Part shown: positions 18,645-28,578 of the stretch, one piece after another
Layout of the letters: each line of letters starts with the position of its first letter
How positions within the stretch are numbered: the stretch's first letter is position 1
Assembly (NCBI GenBank): GCA_002368355.1
Contig: AP018281.1
Location: 868,001 to 932,000 of the forward strand
Origin: Chondrocystis sp. NIES-4102
GTDB lineage: Bacteria; Cyanobacteriota; Cyanobacteriia; Cyanobacteriales; Xenococcaceae
Reading direction: 5' to 3'
DNA length: 64,000 nucleotides
The notes under the pieces: model-generated
What the model saw: the letters and a program-made list of their open reading frames with translations, nothing else
Database searches by the model: none
What the model was told of the DNA's origin: nothing
Translations under genes and position numbers: made by a program

Positions 18645-20090
18645 GTGAAAATTCCTATTGACCGTCAAGCAGTAAAGCCAGTCTATATACAAATAAGCGA
18701 TCGCTTTAGTCGTTTAATAGAATCAGGAAGTTTAAAAACAGGCGATCGTTTGCCGTCAATTCGCACTTTGGCAAAAAACGCACAGGTAAACAAACTAACT
18801 GTTATTGAGGCTTATAGTGTTTTAGAAGCAGAAGGATTAATTCATGCCCGTCCTGGGGCTGGTTATTTTGTCAATTCCAAATCCACAAATTCAACTCAAT
18901 TAAAATCGAATTTTAACCCCATACAAGAAGTAATTATCCCGCCACAAAAAAGTGTTTCCTTCTTCGATATCTATCAATTATCAGTGCAAGCAAAACATCA
19001 ACCAGGAGTCATCGATTTTAGTAGTGGATTTCCCATAGCTTCTGGTTTAAAATCCCTACAGCGTCATGCTAGACGGGCTATGAAACAGGTAACAGATAGC
19101 TTATTTAATTACGATTTTCCCCAAGGACAGTTAATTTTAAGACAACAAATAGCCCAAATGTTAATTCAGTTGGGATTAGAAATAAGATACGATAATCTGA
19201 TTATTACTAATGGTTCAAAACAAGGATTATCATTAGTGATGAATCATTATCTACAGCCAGGAGATTGGATTATTACCGAAAGTCCAACCTATTATGGATC
19301 GTTAGATATTATAGAAAATACTGGGGCAAGAATTATCGGTATTCCCATGCAGGGATCGGGAATGAATTTAGAACTTTTAGAACAATATTTAAAAAGTCAT
19401 CGTCCCAAACTAATATATACAGTATCCACTCTACAAAATCCTACAGGAATTACTACCAATCTCCAACATCGCCAACAATTACTAGCCTTAGCCGAACAAT
19501 ATGGTTGTTTAATCTTGGAAGATAATGCCTATGAAGGTCTGAACTTTGAACCCGTACCCCCACCAATAAAATCCTTAGATAAGAGTGATTCAGTTATTTA
19601 TACTGGTACATTTTCCAAAACCTTAATGCCAGGATTAAGAGTAGGTTATTTATTAGTAACGGGGAAACATTACCGACCTTTATTAGAACAAAAACTCTTC
19701 CACGATCTCCACGTTTCTACAGTGTCACAAGCAATAGTTAGTGAGTATCTCGCATCAGGACATTATCGACATCATCTCAATCACTTAAAAACCAATAATC
19801 TCCGTAGCCGTAATGCTATGTTGCAGGCACTACAAACTTATTTCCCTGATGCTGCTACTTGGACAGTACCAAATGGGGGATTATTTCTCTGGGTACAGTT
19901 ACCGCCCCAAATATGTATTGTTTCGGTTGCACGTCAAGCTTGGTTGCAAAATGTTTTTGTCTGTCCTGGAATGCCATTTTTCCCAGGTCAAAAAGGTTAC
20001 AATGCCCTACGGCTAAACTTTTCCCATCCCCCAGAAGAAATCGATCGCGGTATTGCTATTTTGGGTAAACTATTGGAAAAATACTTATAA
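18645..20090 (+). CDS. MocR-type PLP-dependent transcriptional regulator
   Basis: 481 residues from GTG 18645, preceded by an AAGGGGA-type ribosome site. Residues 10-75 are a GntR winged helix (GDRLPSIRTLAKNAQVNK, VLEAEGLIHARPGAGYFV); residues 105-478 are a fold-type I aminotransferase domain with NPTG at 265-268, EDNAYEG around Asp293 and the PLP lysine K325 in TGTFSKTLMPG. All key residues are present, so it could also be an aminotransferase in its own right. Targets are unknown; the only adjacent gene is a convergent GST whose stop overlaps its own by 6 bases. Confidence 0.92.
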   Translation: MKIPIDRQAVKPVYIQISDRFSRLIESGSLKTGDRLPSIRTLAKNAQVNKLTVIEAYSVLEAEGLIHARPGAGYFVNSKSTNSTQLKSNFNPIQEVIIPPQKSVSFFDIYQLSVQAKHQPGVIDFSSGFPIASGLKSLQRHARRAMKQVTDSLFNYDFPQGQLILRQQIAQMLIQLGLEIRYDNLIITNGSKQGLSLVMNHYLQPGDWIITESPTYYGSLDIIENTGARIIGIPMQGSGMNLELLEQYLKSHRPKLIYTVSTLQNPTGITTNLQHRQQLLALAEQYGCLILEDNAYEGLNFEPVPPPIKSLDKSDSVIYTGTFSKTLMPGLRVGYLLVTGKHYRPLLEQKLFHDLHVSTVSQAIVSEYLASGHYRHHLNHLKTNNLRSRNAMLQALQTYFPDAATWTVPNGGLFLWVQLPPQICIVSVARQAWLQNVFVCPGMPFFPGQKGYNALRLNFSHPPEEIDRGIAILGKLLEKYL

Positions 20091-21095
20091 ACAGTTTTTA
20101 CTCAATTGTTCTCGGTGATGAGGTTCTAGTAAATTAGTAATATCAGGGCCGATGGGAATAATTCCGCCAGGGTTTAGGGGGAATAAATTACCATAATAAT
20201 CACGTTTCACACTTTCAAGATCGCAGGTAGAAGCAACTCCAGGTAACTGATACAAATCCCGTAGATAAGCGGATAAATTATTATAGTCCTGAATGCGACG
20301 TAGATTGCACTTAAACAAGCCATAATAAACAATATCAAACCTAAATAAGGTAGTAAACAAGCAGACATCTGCTAAAGTAGGGCGATCGCCACAAATATAA
20401 CGATTTTTAGCTAAAACTGCATCGATTTCATCCAAGCTATTAAATAACTCCTTACTTGCTTGTAGATAAGCAGATTGAGAGCGAGCAAAACCACAACGAT
20501 ATACGCCATTATTAATAGTATGATAGATCTTCTCTTGCCACTGATCGATAGATGCTTTTAAAGATAGAGGATAAAGATCTTGATCAGGATATCGAGCATA
20601 CTGATTAAATTCCGAGTTGAGCATTACAATAATCTCGGCACTTTCATTATTAACAATAGTATTTGTCTGGGTATCCCATAAAATAGGTACAGTACAACGC
20701 CCTTGATAACCTGGTTGCGCCAGTTGATACAAATCAGGAACAGTCTGACAACCCAATTCAGGTTCAGATAATACCCAAATACCTGCATCAGCAGAAGGAT
20801 AAACCACAGATACGGCGATCGCTTCCTCCAATCCCTTTAAAGCCCTAGTTACCAAAGTTCGATGCGCCCAAGGACAGCCCATACCAACATATAATCGATA
20901 ACGATTAGCTGCACTTTGATATTTATTATCCGACTCAGTACTAATAAAATTGCGAAACTGACTAGTAGGACGAATATACTCCCCAGACTGATTACCAGGT
21001 GCAAGTTGAGAGATCATTGTCTGCCACATGGTAGTCCAAACAAATTTACCAAATTTAATAATGAATTTACCAGGGAGGGATTTATTTTTAGTCAT
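20085..21095 (-). CDS. glutathionyl-hydroquinone reductase-like glutathione S-transferase
   Basis: 336 residues. The N-terminal thioredoxin fold has the Xi-class GST active site GMGCPWAHRT with Cys74, and the C-terminal helical domain carries CGFARSQSAY and DRPTLADVCLFTTLFRFD. Members (YqjG/ECM4 family) reduce glutathionyl-hydroquinones, releasing glutathione. The sequence around NRYRLYV and the length match the family. It converges on the MocR gene with a 6-base overlap. Substrate in cyanobacteria is not known. Confidence 0.9.
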   Translation of the reverse strand: MTKNKSLPGKFIIKFGKFVWTTMWQTMISQLAPGNQSGEYIRPTSQFRNFISTESDNKYQSAANRYRLYVGMGCPWAHRTLVTRALKGLEEAIAVSVVYPSADAGIWVLSEPELGCQTVPDLYQLAQPGYQGRCTVPILWDTQTNTIVNNESAEIIVMLNSEFNQYARYPDQDLYPLSLKASIDQWQEKIYHTINNGVYRCGFARSQSAYLQASKELFNSLDEIDAVLAKNRYICGDRPTLADVCLFTTLFRFDIVYYGLFKCNLRRIQDYNNLSAYLRDLYQLPGVASTCDLESVKRDYYGNLFPLNPGGIIPIGPDITNLLEPHHREQLSKNCL

Positions 21096-21188
21096 CAGAT
21101 AAATTAAATTTCAACATTAATCTAAGATCATGCTACCTAACCATTAACTTAGATGTGCAATTCACATTAATATAAGTCAGGAGTCAAA

Positions 21189-21223
21189 AAACCTACTACC
21201 CACTACCCAAACCCCCACTACCC
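21189..21223. repeat. heptanucleotide STRR remnant
   Basis: Short tandem units of the form ACTACCC and CCCACTA, the same heptamer family seen at the other intergenic repeats in this window. It lies directly downstream of the RTX gene terminator. Confidence 0.6.
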
Positions 21224-21258
21224 AAAAAAAAATCGCCCATAATACAAGAGCGATCTTT
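21224..21258 (-). terminator. rho-independent terminator of the RTX-like gene
   Basis: Read on the minus strand, ATCGCTC pairs with GGGCGAT (7 bp with one G-U) around a 9-base loop, followed by nine T. It lies about 40 bases after the stop of the RTX-like gene. On the plus strand the same stem is followed by CTTTT, so some bidirectional action is possible. Confidence 0.75.
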
Positions 21259-21298
21259 TAATTAAAAATTTTGTCCCCAAGCTAGGCAAATAACACAA

Positions 21299-24200
21299 CT
21301 AAACTTGTAGAATAAAATCGGCAGCACCTAAAGTAGGAGTATTAGCTAAAATAGCAAAGTCCCCTCCTGTACCGAAACCATCTGTAACTCTATTTTGGTT
21401 ATAGTACAAATTACCACTAGAACTGTTATAGACAATCAATGCACTCGAAATTGCTGCATTCGCATCAGTAGTCACAACAGCAAACTCGCCACTAATTTCA
21501 AATCCATCACCTGCAACACTAGTTAAGGCAGTAAAAGTAGTTTTATCCAGTACAATCTTATCCGTACCAGTAGTAAAGTCACTCAATATATCTTTTCCTA
21601 ATGCTATGCTACTAAAAGCAGCATTGGTATCGTAGACAAATTGATCACTACCAGTACCACCAGTAAGGGTATCATTACCAGCACCACCAGCAAGGGTATT
21701 ATTACCAGCATTACCTATAATGCTATTACCTAAGGTGTTACCAGTACCGTTAATGTTGGCTGTACCAGTGAGGGTAAGATTTTCAACATTTGCACCCAGG
21801 GTGTAGCTAACACTAGAACTTACTTCATCTGTTCCTAGACTAACTCCTTCAGTAACCAGATCTAAAGGACTATCAACCACATAAGTATCGTTACCAGCAC
21901 CACCAGCAAGGGTATCATTGCCAGCACCACCAGCAAGGGTATTATCAGCAGCATTACCTATAATGCTATTACCTAAGGTGTTACCAGTACCGTTAGTTGC
22001 AGAACCAATCAGGGTAAGATTTTCAAGATTTTCCCCCAAATCATAGGACACACTAGAATTTACTTGGTCTGTTCCTTGACTAGCTAGCTCAGTAATCGTA
22101 TCTGTAATAGTGTCAACCACATATGTATCATTACCAGCACCACCAGCAAGGGTATCAATACCAAGACCACCGTTAAGAATATTATTAGCAGTGTTACCTA
22201 CAATTTTATTAAGACCAACATTACCAATACCATTAATTGTACCTGTACCAGTGAGGGTAAGATGTTCAGCATTGGGACTTATGGTATAAGTAACACTAGA
22301 TTCAATTGTATCTGTTCCCTCATTAGCAGCTTCTGTTATCGTATCGGTAGTACTATCTACTATATAAGTATCGCCACCAATACCACCAATCATACTGTCA
22401 TTGCCAGTACCACCATTCAAGGTATCATTACCCAGACCACCAGTTAGGTTATTATCAGCAGTATTACCTAAAATCTTATTACTAGCGTTATTACCAGTAC
22501 CATTAATGGCAGTTGTACCAGTGAGAGTGAGATCCTCTAAAAAAGCCCCTAGGGTATAAGTAACACTTGATTTCACTTCGTCTGTTCCTTCCCCATTAAG
22601 TTCTGTAACGCTATCCCCACTATTATCTACTACATAAATATCGTTACCAGCACGACCAGCCATTGTGTCATTACCAGCCAAGCCAGAAATTATATTATTG
22701 GCACTATTACCAATAATATTATTACCCAGGTCGTTACCAGTACCGTTAATAGCAGTTGTGCCAGTTAGGGTAAGATTTTCCAAGTTATCGCCAAGGGTAT
22801 AAGTAACGCTAGAATCTACTTTATCTGTTCCCTCATTAGCAGCTTCTGTCACAATATCTGTAGTATTGTTAACAACATAAATATCATCACCAGCCAAGCC
22901 AGTTAGGGTATTATTAGCAGTATTACCAACGATTGTATTATTTAGGGCGTTACCAGTACCGTTAATAGCAGTTGTACCAGTCAAGGTGAGGTTGTCAAGA
23001 TTTGCACCTAGGGTATAAGTAACGCTAGATTCTACCTTATCTATCCCTTCATCAGCAGCTTCTGTAATAATATCTGTAGTAGAATCTATTTGATAAAGAT
23101 CATTACCAACACCACCAACAAGAGTATCAACTGCCGTACCAGTACCACCATTTAAGGTATCATCACCACCCAAACCAGTTAGGGTATTACTGCCCGTATT
23201 ACCTAGCAATAAATTATTAAGGGCGTTACCACTACCAGTAATGTTGGTTGTGCCAGTTAGAGTAAGATTCTCAACATGATCTCCGAGGGCGTAGGTAGCA
23301 GTAGAATCTACTTTATCTGTTCCCTCATTAGCAGCTTCTGTAACAACATCTCCAGTACTCTCAACTATATAACTATCGTCACCAGCAGCACCAGCCATTG
23401 TGTCATTACCAGCCAAGCCAGACAGAATATTCTTGCCAGCGTTACCTGTAATAGTATTAGCTAGGATGTTGCCAGTACCGTTAATATCGCCTGAACCAGT
23501 GAGGGTGAGATCTTCAATATTCGCTCCTATAGTATAAGTAATAGCAGCCTCGACCTTATCTGTTCCGCTACTAGCAATTTCTGTGATAGTATCTAAAGTA
23601 GTGTCAACTATATAAGTGTCATTTCCAGTACCACCATTTAAGGTATCATTACCCGCAGCACCATCTAGGATATTATTGCCAGTGTTACCTGTAATCTTGT
23701 TACCCAAGGCGTTGCCAGTACCGTCAATGGCAGTTGTACCAGTGAGGGTGAGATTTTCAACATTTGCACCCAGGGTGTAGGTGACACCAGAGCTTACTTC
23801 ATCTATTCCTTCTGCAGAATTTTCTACAACAACATCTGAAGTACTATCAACTACGTAAATATCATTACCCAGACCACCAGTTAGGGTGTTAGTCGCAATA
23901 TTACCTGTAATAGTATTATTTAGAGCGTTGCCCGTACCGTCAATGGCAGTTGTACCAGTGAGGGTGAGATTTTCAACATTTGCACCCAGGGTGTAGGTGA
24001 CGCTAGATTTTACTTCATCTATTCCTGCGCCAAGGGCTTCTGTAATAACATCGGAACTACTGTCAACTACATAAATATCATTACCACCCAAGCCAGTCAG
24101 GGTGTCATTACCACCACCACCATCAAGGGTATTATTGGCAGCATTACCTGTAATAGTATTATTTAGGTTATCACCAGTACCGTCAATGGCAGTTGTACCA

Positions 24201-25510
24201 ATTAAGGTGAGGTTTTCAATATTTGCACCCAGGGTATAGGTAACGCTAGACTCAACCTTATCTGTTCCCTCATTAATATTTTCTGTAATTACATCGGAAC
24301 TACCATCAACTACATAGGTGTCGTCCCCAGCACCACCAACCATTGTGTCATTACCAGCCAAGCCAGATAGTTTATTGTTCCCACCATTACCTATAAGATT
24401 ATTAGCCAGGGCGTTACCAGTACCGTTAGTTGCAGAACCAGTGAGGGTAAGGTTTTCAATATTTGTGCCTATAGTATAGTTAACAGAAGCCTCAACAGTA
24501 TCTATTTCTAAGACTGAGGTAGAAGTTTCAGTAACGACATCCAAAGTGCTATCGACTACATAGGTATCATTCCCCAAACCACCAGTCATGCTATCATTAC
24601 CAGCACCACCATCAAGGGTATTATTAAAGGTATTACCAATAATTGTGTTTTTAAGCTCGTTACCAGTAGCGTTAACATTACCTATTCCAGTTAAGGTAAT
24701 ATTTTCAACGTTAGCAGGTAGGGTGTAATCAGCACTGGAACGAACCGTATCGATTTGTGTAGCTACGTTATTGGTTTCAGTAACAACATCACCTGGAGCG
24801 TTAACAATATAAATATCATTGCCATCACCACCTATTAAACTATCATCGCCACCAGCACCATTAAGGGTATTTGCAGCACTATTACCTGTGAGGGTATTGT
24901 TGGAACTATTACCAGTACCATTAATACCAGTTGTACCAATTAGGGTAAGTTTTTCTACGTTAGTAGGTAGGGTATAGGTAATTGGAGATTGAACTGTATC
25001 TATATCTATAGTAGAAGTTTCTGTAATTAGATCACTAGCAACATCAATAATGTATGTGTCGTTACCAGCACCCCCAGTCATGCTGTCGTTACCAGCACCA
25101 CCATTTAAGGTATCATCACCAGCATTACCATTTAAGGTATCGTCACCACCAGCACCATTTAAGGTATCACTATTAATACCTGTAGTAATATCATCCGCTA
25201 CTGGTGTACCAGTAATTTGGAAATTATTAATATCAGAGAAAGCAACTTTATTAAATTTATAGCTAGCGTCACTATAGGCAAAGAAAGAACCGCTAGATTC
25301 GCTTAAGTTATCGTTAGAACTAAATATACCACTATCGCTGGCTGCGTAGGTATTAGCAGAATAGTCAACAACTAATGTATCGTTACCTGAATCACCATCT
25401 ACTGTATCGTCTCCTAAGCCTGGAGTAATAATATCATCTCCAGTAGTTCCTAATAAGGTATCGTTACCAGTAATAGTAGTACTTGGACTAGTTCCATTAA
25501 TCTCAGCCAT
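21299..25510 (-). CDS. giant RTX-like repeat protein, probable type I secreted
   Basis: 1403 residues without a Sec signal peptide. Residues about 1-110 are a distinct N-terminal region with GNDTLL and GLGDDTVDGD calcium-binding nonapeptides. Residues about 115-1285 hold 14 long repeats of about 80-90 residues, each with a GGxGND nonapeptide pair, a VVDxxxDxVTE segment, a SSVTYTLG segment and an ENLTLTGT segment ending in GTGN. The last 118 residues (GSDQFVYDTN to FILQV) are the type I secretion-type C-terminal domain. It is likely exported by an ABC exporter encoded elsewhere and binds calcium outside the cell. Repeats are near identical at the DNA level in places. Confidence 0.92.
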   Translation of the reverse strand: MAEINGTSPSTTITGNDTLLGTTGDDIITPGLGDDTVDGDSGNDTLVVDYSANTYAASDSGIFSSNDNLSESSGSFFAYSDASYKFNKVAFSDINNFQITGTPVADDITTGINSDTLNGAGGDDTLNGNAGDDTLNGGAGNDSMTGGAGNDTYIIDVASDLITETSTIDIDTVQSPITYTLPTNVEKLTLIGTTGINGTGNSSNNTLTGNSAANTLNGAGGDDSLIGGDGNDIYIVNAPGDVVTETNNVATQIDTVRSSADYTLPANVENITLTGIGNVNATGNELKNTIIGNTFNNTLDGGAGNDSMTGGLGNDTYVVDSTLDVVTETSTSVLEIDTVEASVNYTIGTNIENLTLTGSATNGTGNALANNLIGNGGNNKLSGLAGNDTMVGGAGDDTYVVDGSSDVITENINEGTDKVESSVTYTLGANIENLTLIGTTAIDGTGDNLNNTITGNAANNTLDGGGGNDTLTGLGGNDIYVVDSSSDVITEALGAGIDEVKSSVTYTLGANVENLTLTGTTAIDGTGNALNNTITGNIATNTLTGGLGNDIYVVDSTSDVVVENSAEGIDEVSSGVTYTLGANVENLTLTGTTAIDGTGNALGNKITGNTGNNILDGAAGNDTLNGGTGNDTYIVDTTLDTITEIASSGTDKVEAAITYTIGANIEDLTLTGSGDINGTGNILANTITGNAGKNILSGLAGNDTMAGAAGDDSYIVESTGDVVTEAANEGTDKVDSTATYALGDHVENLTLTGTTNITGSGNALNNLLLGNTGSNTLTGLGGDDTLNGGTGTAVDTLVGGVGNDLYQIDSTTDIITEAADEGIDKVESSVTYTLGANLDNLTLTGTTAINGTGNALNNTIVGNTANNTLTGLAGDDIYVVNNTTDIVTEAANEGTDKVDSSVTYTLGDNLENLTLTGTTAINGTGNDLGNNIIGNSANNIISGLAGNDTMAGRAGNDIYVVDNSGDSVTELNGEGTDEVKSSVTYTLGAFLEDLTLTGTTAINGTGNNASNKILGNTADNNLTGGLGNDTLNGGTGNDSMIGGIGGDTYIVDSTTDTITEAANEGTDTIESSVTYTISPNAEHLTLTGTGTINGIGNVGLNKIVGNTANNILNGGLGIDTLAGGAGNDTYVVDTITDTITELASQGTDQVNSSVSYDLGENLENLTLIGSATNGTGNTLGNSIIGNAADNTLAGGAGNDTLAGGAGNDTYVVDSPLDLVTEGVSLGTDEVSSSVSYTLGANVENLTLTGTANINGTGNTLGNSIIGNAGNNTLAGGAGNDTLTGGTGSDQFVYDTNAAFSSIALGKDILSDFTTGTDKIVLDKTTFTALTSVAGDGFEISGEFAVVTTDANAAISSALIVYNSSSGNLYYNQNRVTDGFGTGGDFAILANTPTLGAADFILQV
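21653..25168 (-). repeat. 14 long tandem units inside the RTX-like gene
   Basis: The DNA of the repeat region carries 14 units of roughly 250 bases, with shorter nonapeptide insertions. Two units (around 23716-23790 and 23930-24005) are identical over about 65 bases apart from one or two changes, a sign of recent duplication or gene conversion. Assembly or copy-number error is possible here. Confidence 0.85.
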
Positions 25511-25890
25511 AATTGCGCCTCAATAGAAATTATTTTTTAAATGTGCAAACAGACGGCGATATCGCGTTTAAAAAAACAGCAAAATTAAGGCACTATTTGC
25601 CAATAGCACCAATCATTGAGTTGAAAGTCAGATATTTATTTTTGAAAAGATCGCAAGAGAATTGTGATCTAGATCGCACACGTCTAGAACATTTGTAACT
25701 TACTTAGTGGGGGTGTCGTCGTCAGTGAATATTCTTAAATCAGTCGCGGATGATGTTAACTAATGATAAGGATGAAAGTTTAATAACAACTTAAAACAAG
25801 TGTAGTTAATTAAATTATTAAAAATAATTCTACTGTTGAGATTGATCAAGCCTATACTCTCGATAGTAAAGAAATAAGGATTAGTTATTT
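25511..25890. other. intergenic region between divergent RTX-like and ArsM-like genes
   Basis: 380 bases holding both promoters. A 61-codon frame on the plus strand at 25513-25698 overlaps the region just upstream of the RTX gene start and has no recognisable product. I see no ArsR-type palindrome that I could support. Confidence 0.55.
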
Positions 25891-27087
25891 GTGACTGAGA
25901 TTGCTACTAACCAGGAATCAAGCACTGTAGATTATAATATCGAATCGGCAGTATTGGAAAGATATCAAGAGGGTGCAAGACAACAACAGCCTAGTTTATG
26001 TTGTCCGACGGAATATGACGGCAATTATTTAGAAATTATCCCAGAAGAAATTATTGCTAAAGATTATGGTTGTGGGGATCCTACTCGTTATGTAAACTCA
26101 GGAGAAACTGTAGTTGATTTGGGGTCAGGTGCTGGGAAAAACTGCTATATTTTGGCACAGAAGGTGGGTAAGTCTGGCAAAATCATTGGTGTGGATTTTA
26201 ATGACGAAATGCTCAATCTGGCGCGGAAATATCAAGGGGAGATGTCCCAGAAGTTGGGTTATCTAAATACTGAGTTTGTTAAAGGAAAGATACAAGATTT
26301 AAAATTACCTTTGGATCAATTACAAACATGGCTGCAAACCCATCCAATTAATTCAGTTACTCAAATTGCCGAATACGAAGCCGAATGCGATCGCTTGCGT
26401 CAGCAAGAACCATTGATAGCGGATAATACTGTAGATGTGGTAATTTCTAACTGTGTTCTGAATTTAGTACGTCCTCAAGATAAACAACAGTTATTTTCTG
26501 AAATATTCCGTGTCCTCAAACGTGGTGGTAGGGCGGTAATTTCTGATATTGTTTGTGATGAAGATCCAACCCCTGCTATTCTCAACGACCCCGAATTGTG
26601 GAGTGGTTGCATTGCTGGTGCATTTCGCGAAGATAATTTTTTGAGGATGTTTGAGGATGCAGGTTTTTATGGGATAGAAATCCTCAAGCGAGAAGCTACC
26701 CCCTGGCAAGTAATTGATGGGGTGGAATTTCGTTCGATGACCGTGCGCGCCTATAAAGGGAAACAAGGTATTTGTCTGGAGAGAAAGCAGTCAGTGGTTT
26801 ATAAGGGCCCCTGGAAACAAGTGATCGATGATGATGGTCATGTTTTTTGTCGGGGTGAGAGAATGGCTGTATGCGATAAGACTTATCAGATTATGACCAG
26901 TTGCTGTAGTCCTTATGCCCAGGATGTTATTGGCATTGATCCTTATGAAAATATACCCATAGAAGAGGCAGCAGAATTTAACTGTAAAACTAAAGCTATT
27001 CGCCATCCTAGAGAAACTAAGGGGTCTGAATATAATTTAACTGCTACTAATGATAATGACTGTTGTTCTCCTGGGGAATGCTGTTAA
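25891..27087 (+). CDS. arsM: ArsM-like arsenite methyltransferase with a cysteine-rich C-terminus
   Basis: 398 residues from GTG 25891, with AAGGA at 25877-25881. Class I SAM fold with VVDLGSGAG at 74-82. The four cysteine positions of arsenite methyltransferases are occupied: CCPTEY (Cys37-38), YGCGDP (Cys61), ISNCVLNL (Cys188) and WSGCIAGAF (Cys240). It has an extra insertion of about 40 residues (LDQLQTWLQTHPIN to CDRLRQQ) before motif IV. The C-terminal part has SCC near 318, FNCKTK near 345, and ends in DCCSPGECC. ArsM converts As(III) to methylated species; the paired-cysteine tail could hand over or bind As(III) or another thiophilic metal (inference). No arsR or acr3 lies near. Confidence 0.85.
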   Translation: MTEIATNQESSTVDYNIESAVLERYQEGARQQQPSLCCPTEYDGNYLEIIPEEIIAKDYGCGDPTRYVNSGETVVDLGSGAGKNCYILAQKVGKSGKIIGVDFNDEMLNLARKYQGEMSQKLGYLNTEFVKGKIQDLKLPLDQLQTWLQTHPINSVTQIAEYEAECDRLRQQEPLIADNTVDVVISNCVLNLVRPQDKQQLFSEIFRVLKRGGRAVISDIVCDEDPTPAILNDPELWSGCIAGAFREDNFLRMFEDAGFYGIEILKREATPWQVIDGVEFRSMTVRAYKGKQGICLERKQSVVYKGPWKQVIDDDGHVFCRGERMAVCDKTYQIMTSCCSPYAQDVIGIDPYENIPIEEAAEFNCKTKAIRHPRETKGSEYNLTATNDNDCCSPGECC

Positions 27088-27183
27088 AGGGTGAATAGTT
27101 TATATAGCGTATCGTATCTGAATGGGATTTATTTTGTTATGTTAAGTAATATAATCTCTTTTTTATTACCTAAATAATAATCG

Positions 27184-28401
27184 ATGAACCTTTTAGAAAG
27201 TTTTAAAATGGCAACTGCTACCCTCTTTGCCAATAAAATGCGTAGTAGTTTGACCATGCTAGGTATCGTTATTGGTAATGCTTCTGTTATAACAATGGTT
27301 GGGGTGGGGGAGGGGGCAAAAAACCTCGCCTCAGAACAGTTTGAATCTTTAGGCCCGAATGTACTATTTGTTGTACCAGGTTCGGAAGAAGAACGACGCA
27401 CAACCTTTAATGCCCCTAAAACCTTAGTCTGGTCAGATGCGATCGCTATAGCTGAACAAGTCCCAACGGTAAAAGAAGTTGCACCGCAAATTACTGCTAA
27501 TCAATTAATTACTTATCGTAATCGTAATGCTAATGAACAGGTACTCGGCACAACTCCTGAATATCTAACTGTTAGAAGTTTTGAGGTTGATCAGGGGAGA
27601 TTTATTAATGATACCGATATTAAGCGCAATCAACGGGTAGCAGTTTTGGGTGCAGAAATGGCACAAAGGCTTTTCCCCCAAGAAAGTCCTTTAGGTAAGA
27701 AAATCCGAGTAAAAAATATTAACCTTGAGGTAGTTGGTATTTTAGAAGCAAAAGGGTCTTTTTTAGGCAGTAATCAAGACTTAACGGTTTTTTTACCCCT
27801 AACAACTATGTCGAGTCAAATAGTAGGACAAACTTCTCCCTATGGGACACAAGTAAGCTTTATTTCGATCGCAGCTAAGGATGAAAATAGTATTAATGCT
27901 GCACAGTTACAAATAGAAAACCTCCTACGTCTACGCCACAATATTACAGGCAAAGATGATTTTAGTGTACGTACCCAAAAGGATGTATTAGAAATAGTGG
28001 GGACAATTTCAGGTGGTTTGACTTTCTTACTCGCTGCGATCGCAGGTATATCGCTCTTAGTAGGCGGTATTGGAGTGATGAATATTATGCTGGTAGCTGT
28101 GACTGAAAGAACTAAGGAAATTGGTTTGCGTAAAGCAATTGGTGCAAAAGAAAGTGATATTCTCTGGCAATTTCTCATTGAGGCTACTATTCTCTCGGCT
28201 GTAGGTGGCGCGATCGGTACTGTAGTTGGTGTTAGTGCTATTGTTTTAGTTGGTATATTTTCTCCTTTAACTCCCACAATTTCACCTATAGCTATTTTAG
28301 TCGCTGTCGGTGTTTCAGGTACAATTGGTCTTTCTTTTGGCGTTTTCCCCGCCCGATCCGCAGCTAAGTTAGATCCTATTGTCGCTTTAAGAAGTATTTG
28401 A
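27184..28401 (+). CDS. MacB/FtsX-family ABC transporter permease, no ATPase beside it
   Basis: 405 residues: a first membrane helix with MRSSLTMLGIVIGNASVI (20-37), a large periplasmic MacB-PCD domain (residues 50-265), and three C-terminal membrane helices with the coupling segment TERTKEIGLRKAIGAKESDI. It would be one half of a MacB-type tripartite or lipid-linked transporter, but neither its ATPase nor membrane-fusion partner is within this window. It starts 96 bp after the ArsM-like gene, so cotranscription is possible but unproven. A strong hairpin lies 32 bp after its stop. Confidence 0.88.
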   Translation: MNLLESFKMATATLFANKMRSSLTMLGIVIGNASVITMVGVGEGAKNLASEQFESLGPNVLFVVPGSEEERRTTFNAPKTLVWSDAIAIAEQVPTVKEVAPQITANQLITYRNRNANEQVLGTTPEYLTVRSFEVDQGRFINDTDIKRNQRVAVLGAEMAQRLFPQESPLGKKIRVKNINLEVVGILEAKGSFLGSNQDLTVFLPLTTMSSQIVGQTSPYGTQVSFISIAAKDENSINAAQLQIENLLRLRHNITGKDDFSVRTQKDVLEIVGTISGGLTFLLAAIAGISLLVGGIGVMNIMLVAVTERTKEIGLRKAIGAKESDILWQFLIEATILSAVGGAIGTVVGVSAIVLVGIFSPLTPTISPIAILVAVGVSGTIGLSFGVFPARSAAKLDPIVALRSI

Positions 28402-28433
28402 TAAACTTTTGAGACGGATATATTAAACTTAAA

Positions 28434-28473
28434 GGAGAAAGGTTTAGGCAACATTATTAGTAAACCTATCTCC
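28434..28473 (+). terminator. strong hairpin after the permease gene
   Basis: Arms GGAGAAAGGTTTA (28434-28446) and TAAACCTATCTCC (28461-28473) pair over 13 positions with one mismatch around a 14-base loop. There is no clear T-run after it, so it may be a processed 3' end or an RNA structure rather than a classical terminator. Confidence 0.55.
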
Positions 28474-28578
28474 TATTACTATTAGGACGATAATTGTTAA
28501 AAATCCATATATAATATAGACTTTAATCTCTCAAATTTAAAACTTGGCTTTAATTTTAGCCTGATAATATCTGCTTTA

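Noticed and set aside
21653-25168. Regularly spaced repeats that could look like a CRISPR array
   Set aside because: They are in-frame RTX-type protein repeats with much longer, similar units; there are no unique spacers and no cas gene.
25513-25698. 61-codon open frame between the RTX-like and ArsM-like genes
   Set aside because: No product recognised and it sits in the RTX promoter region.
27840-28454. Long open frame on the strand opposite the permease gene
   Set aside because: Antisense shadow with low-complexity, Pro/Ile-rich translation; the permease frame is clearly the real one.
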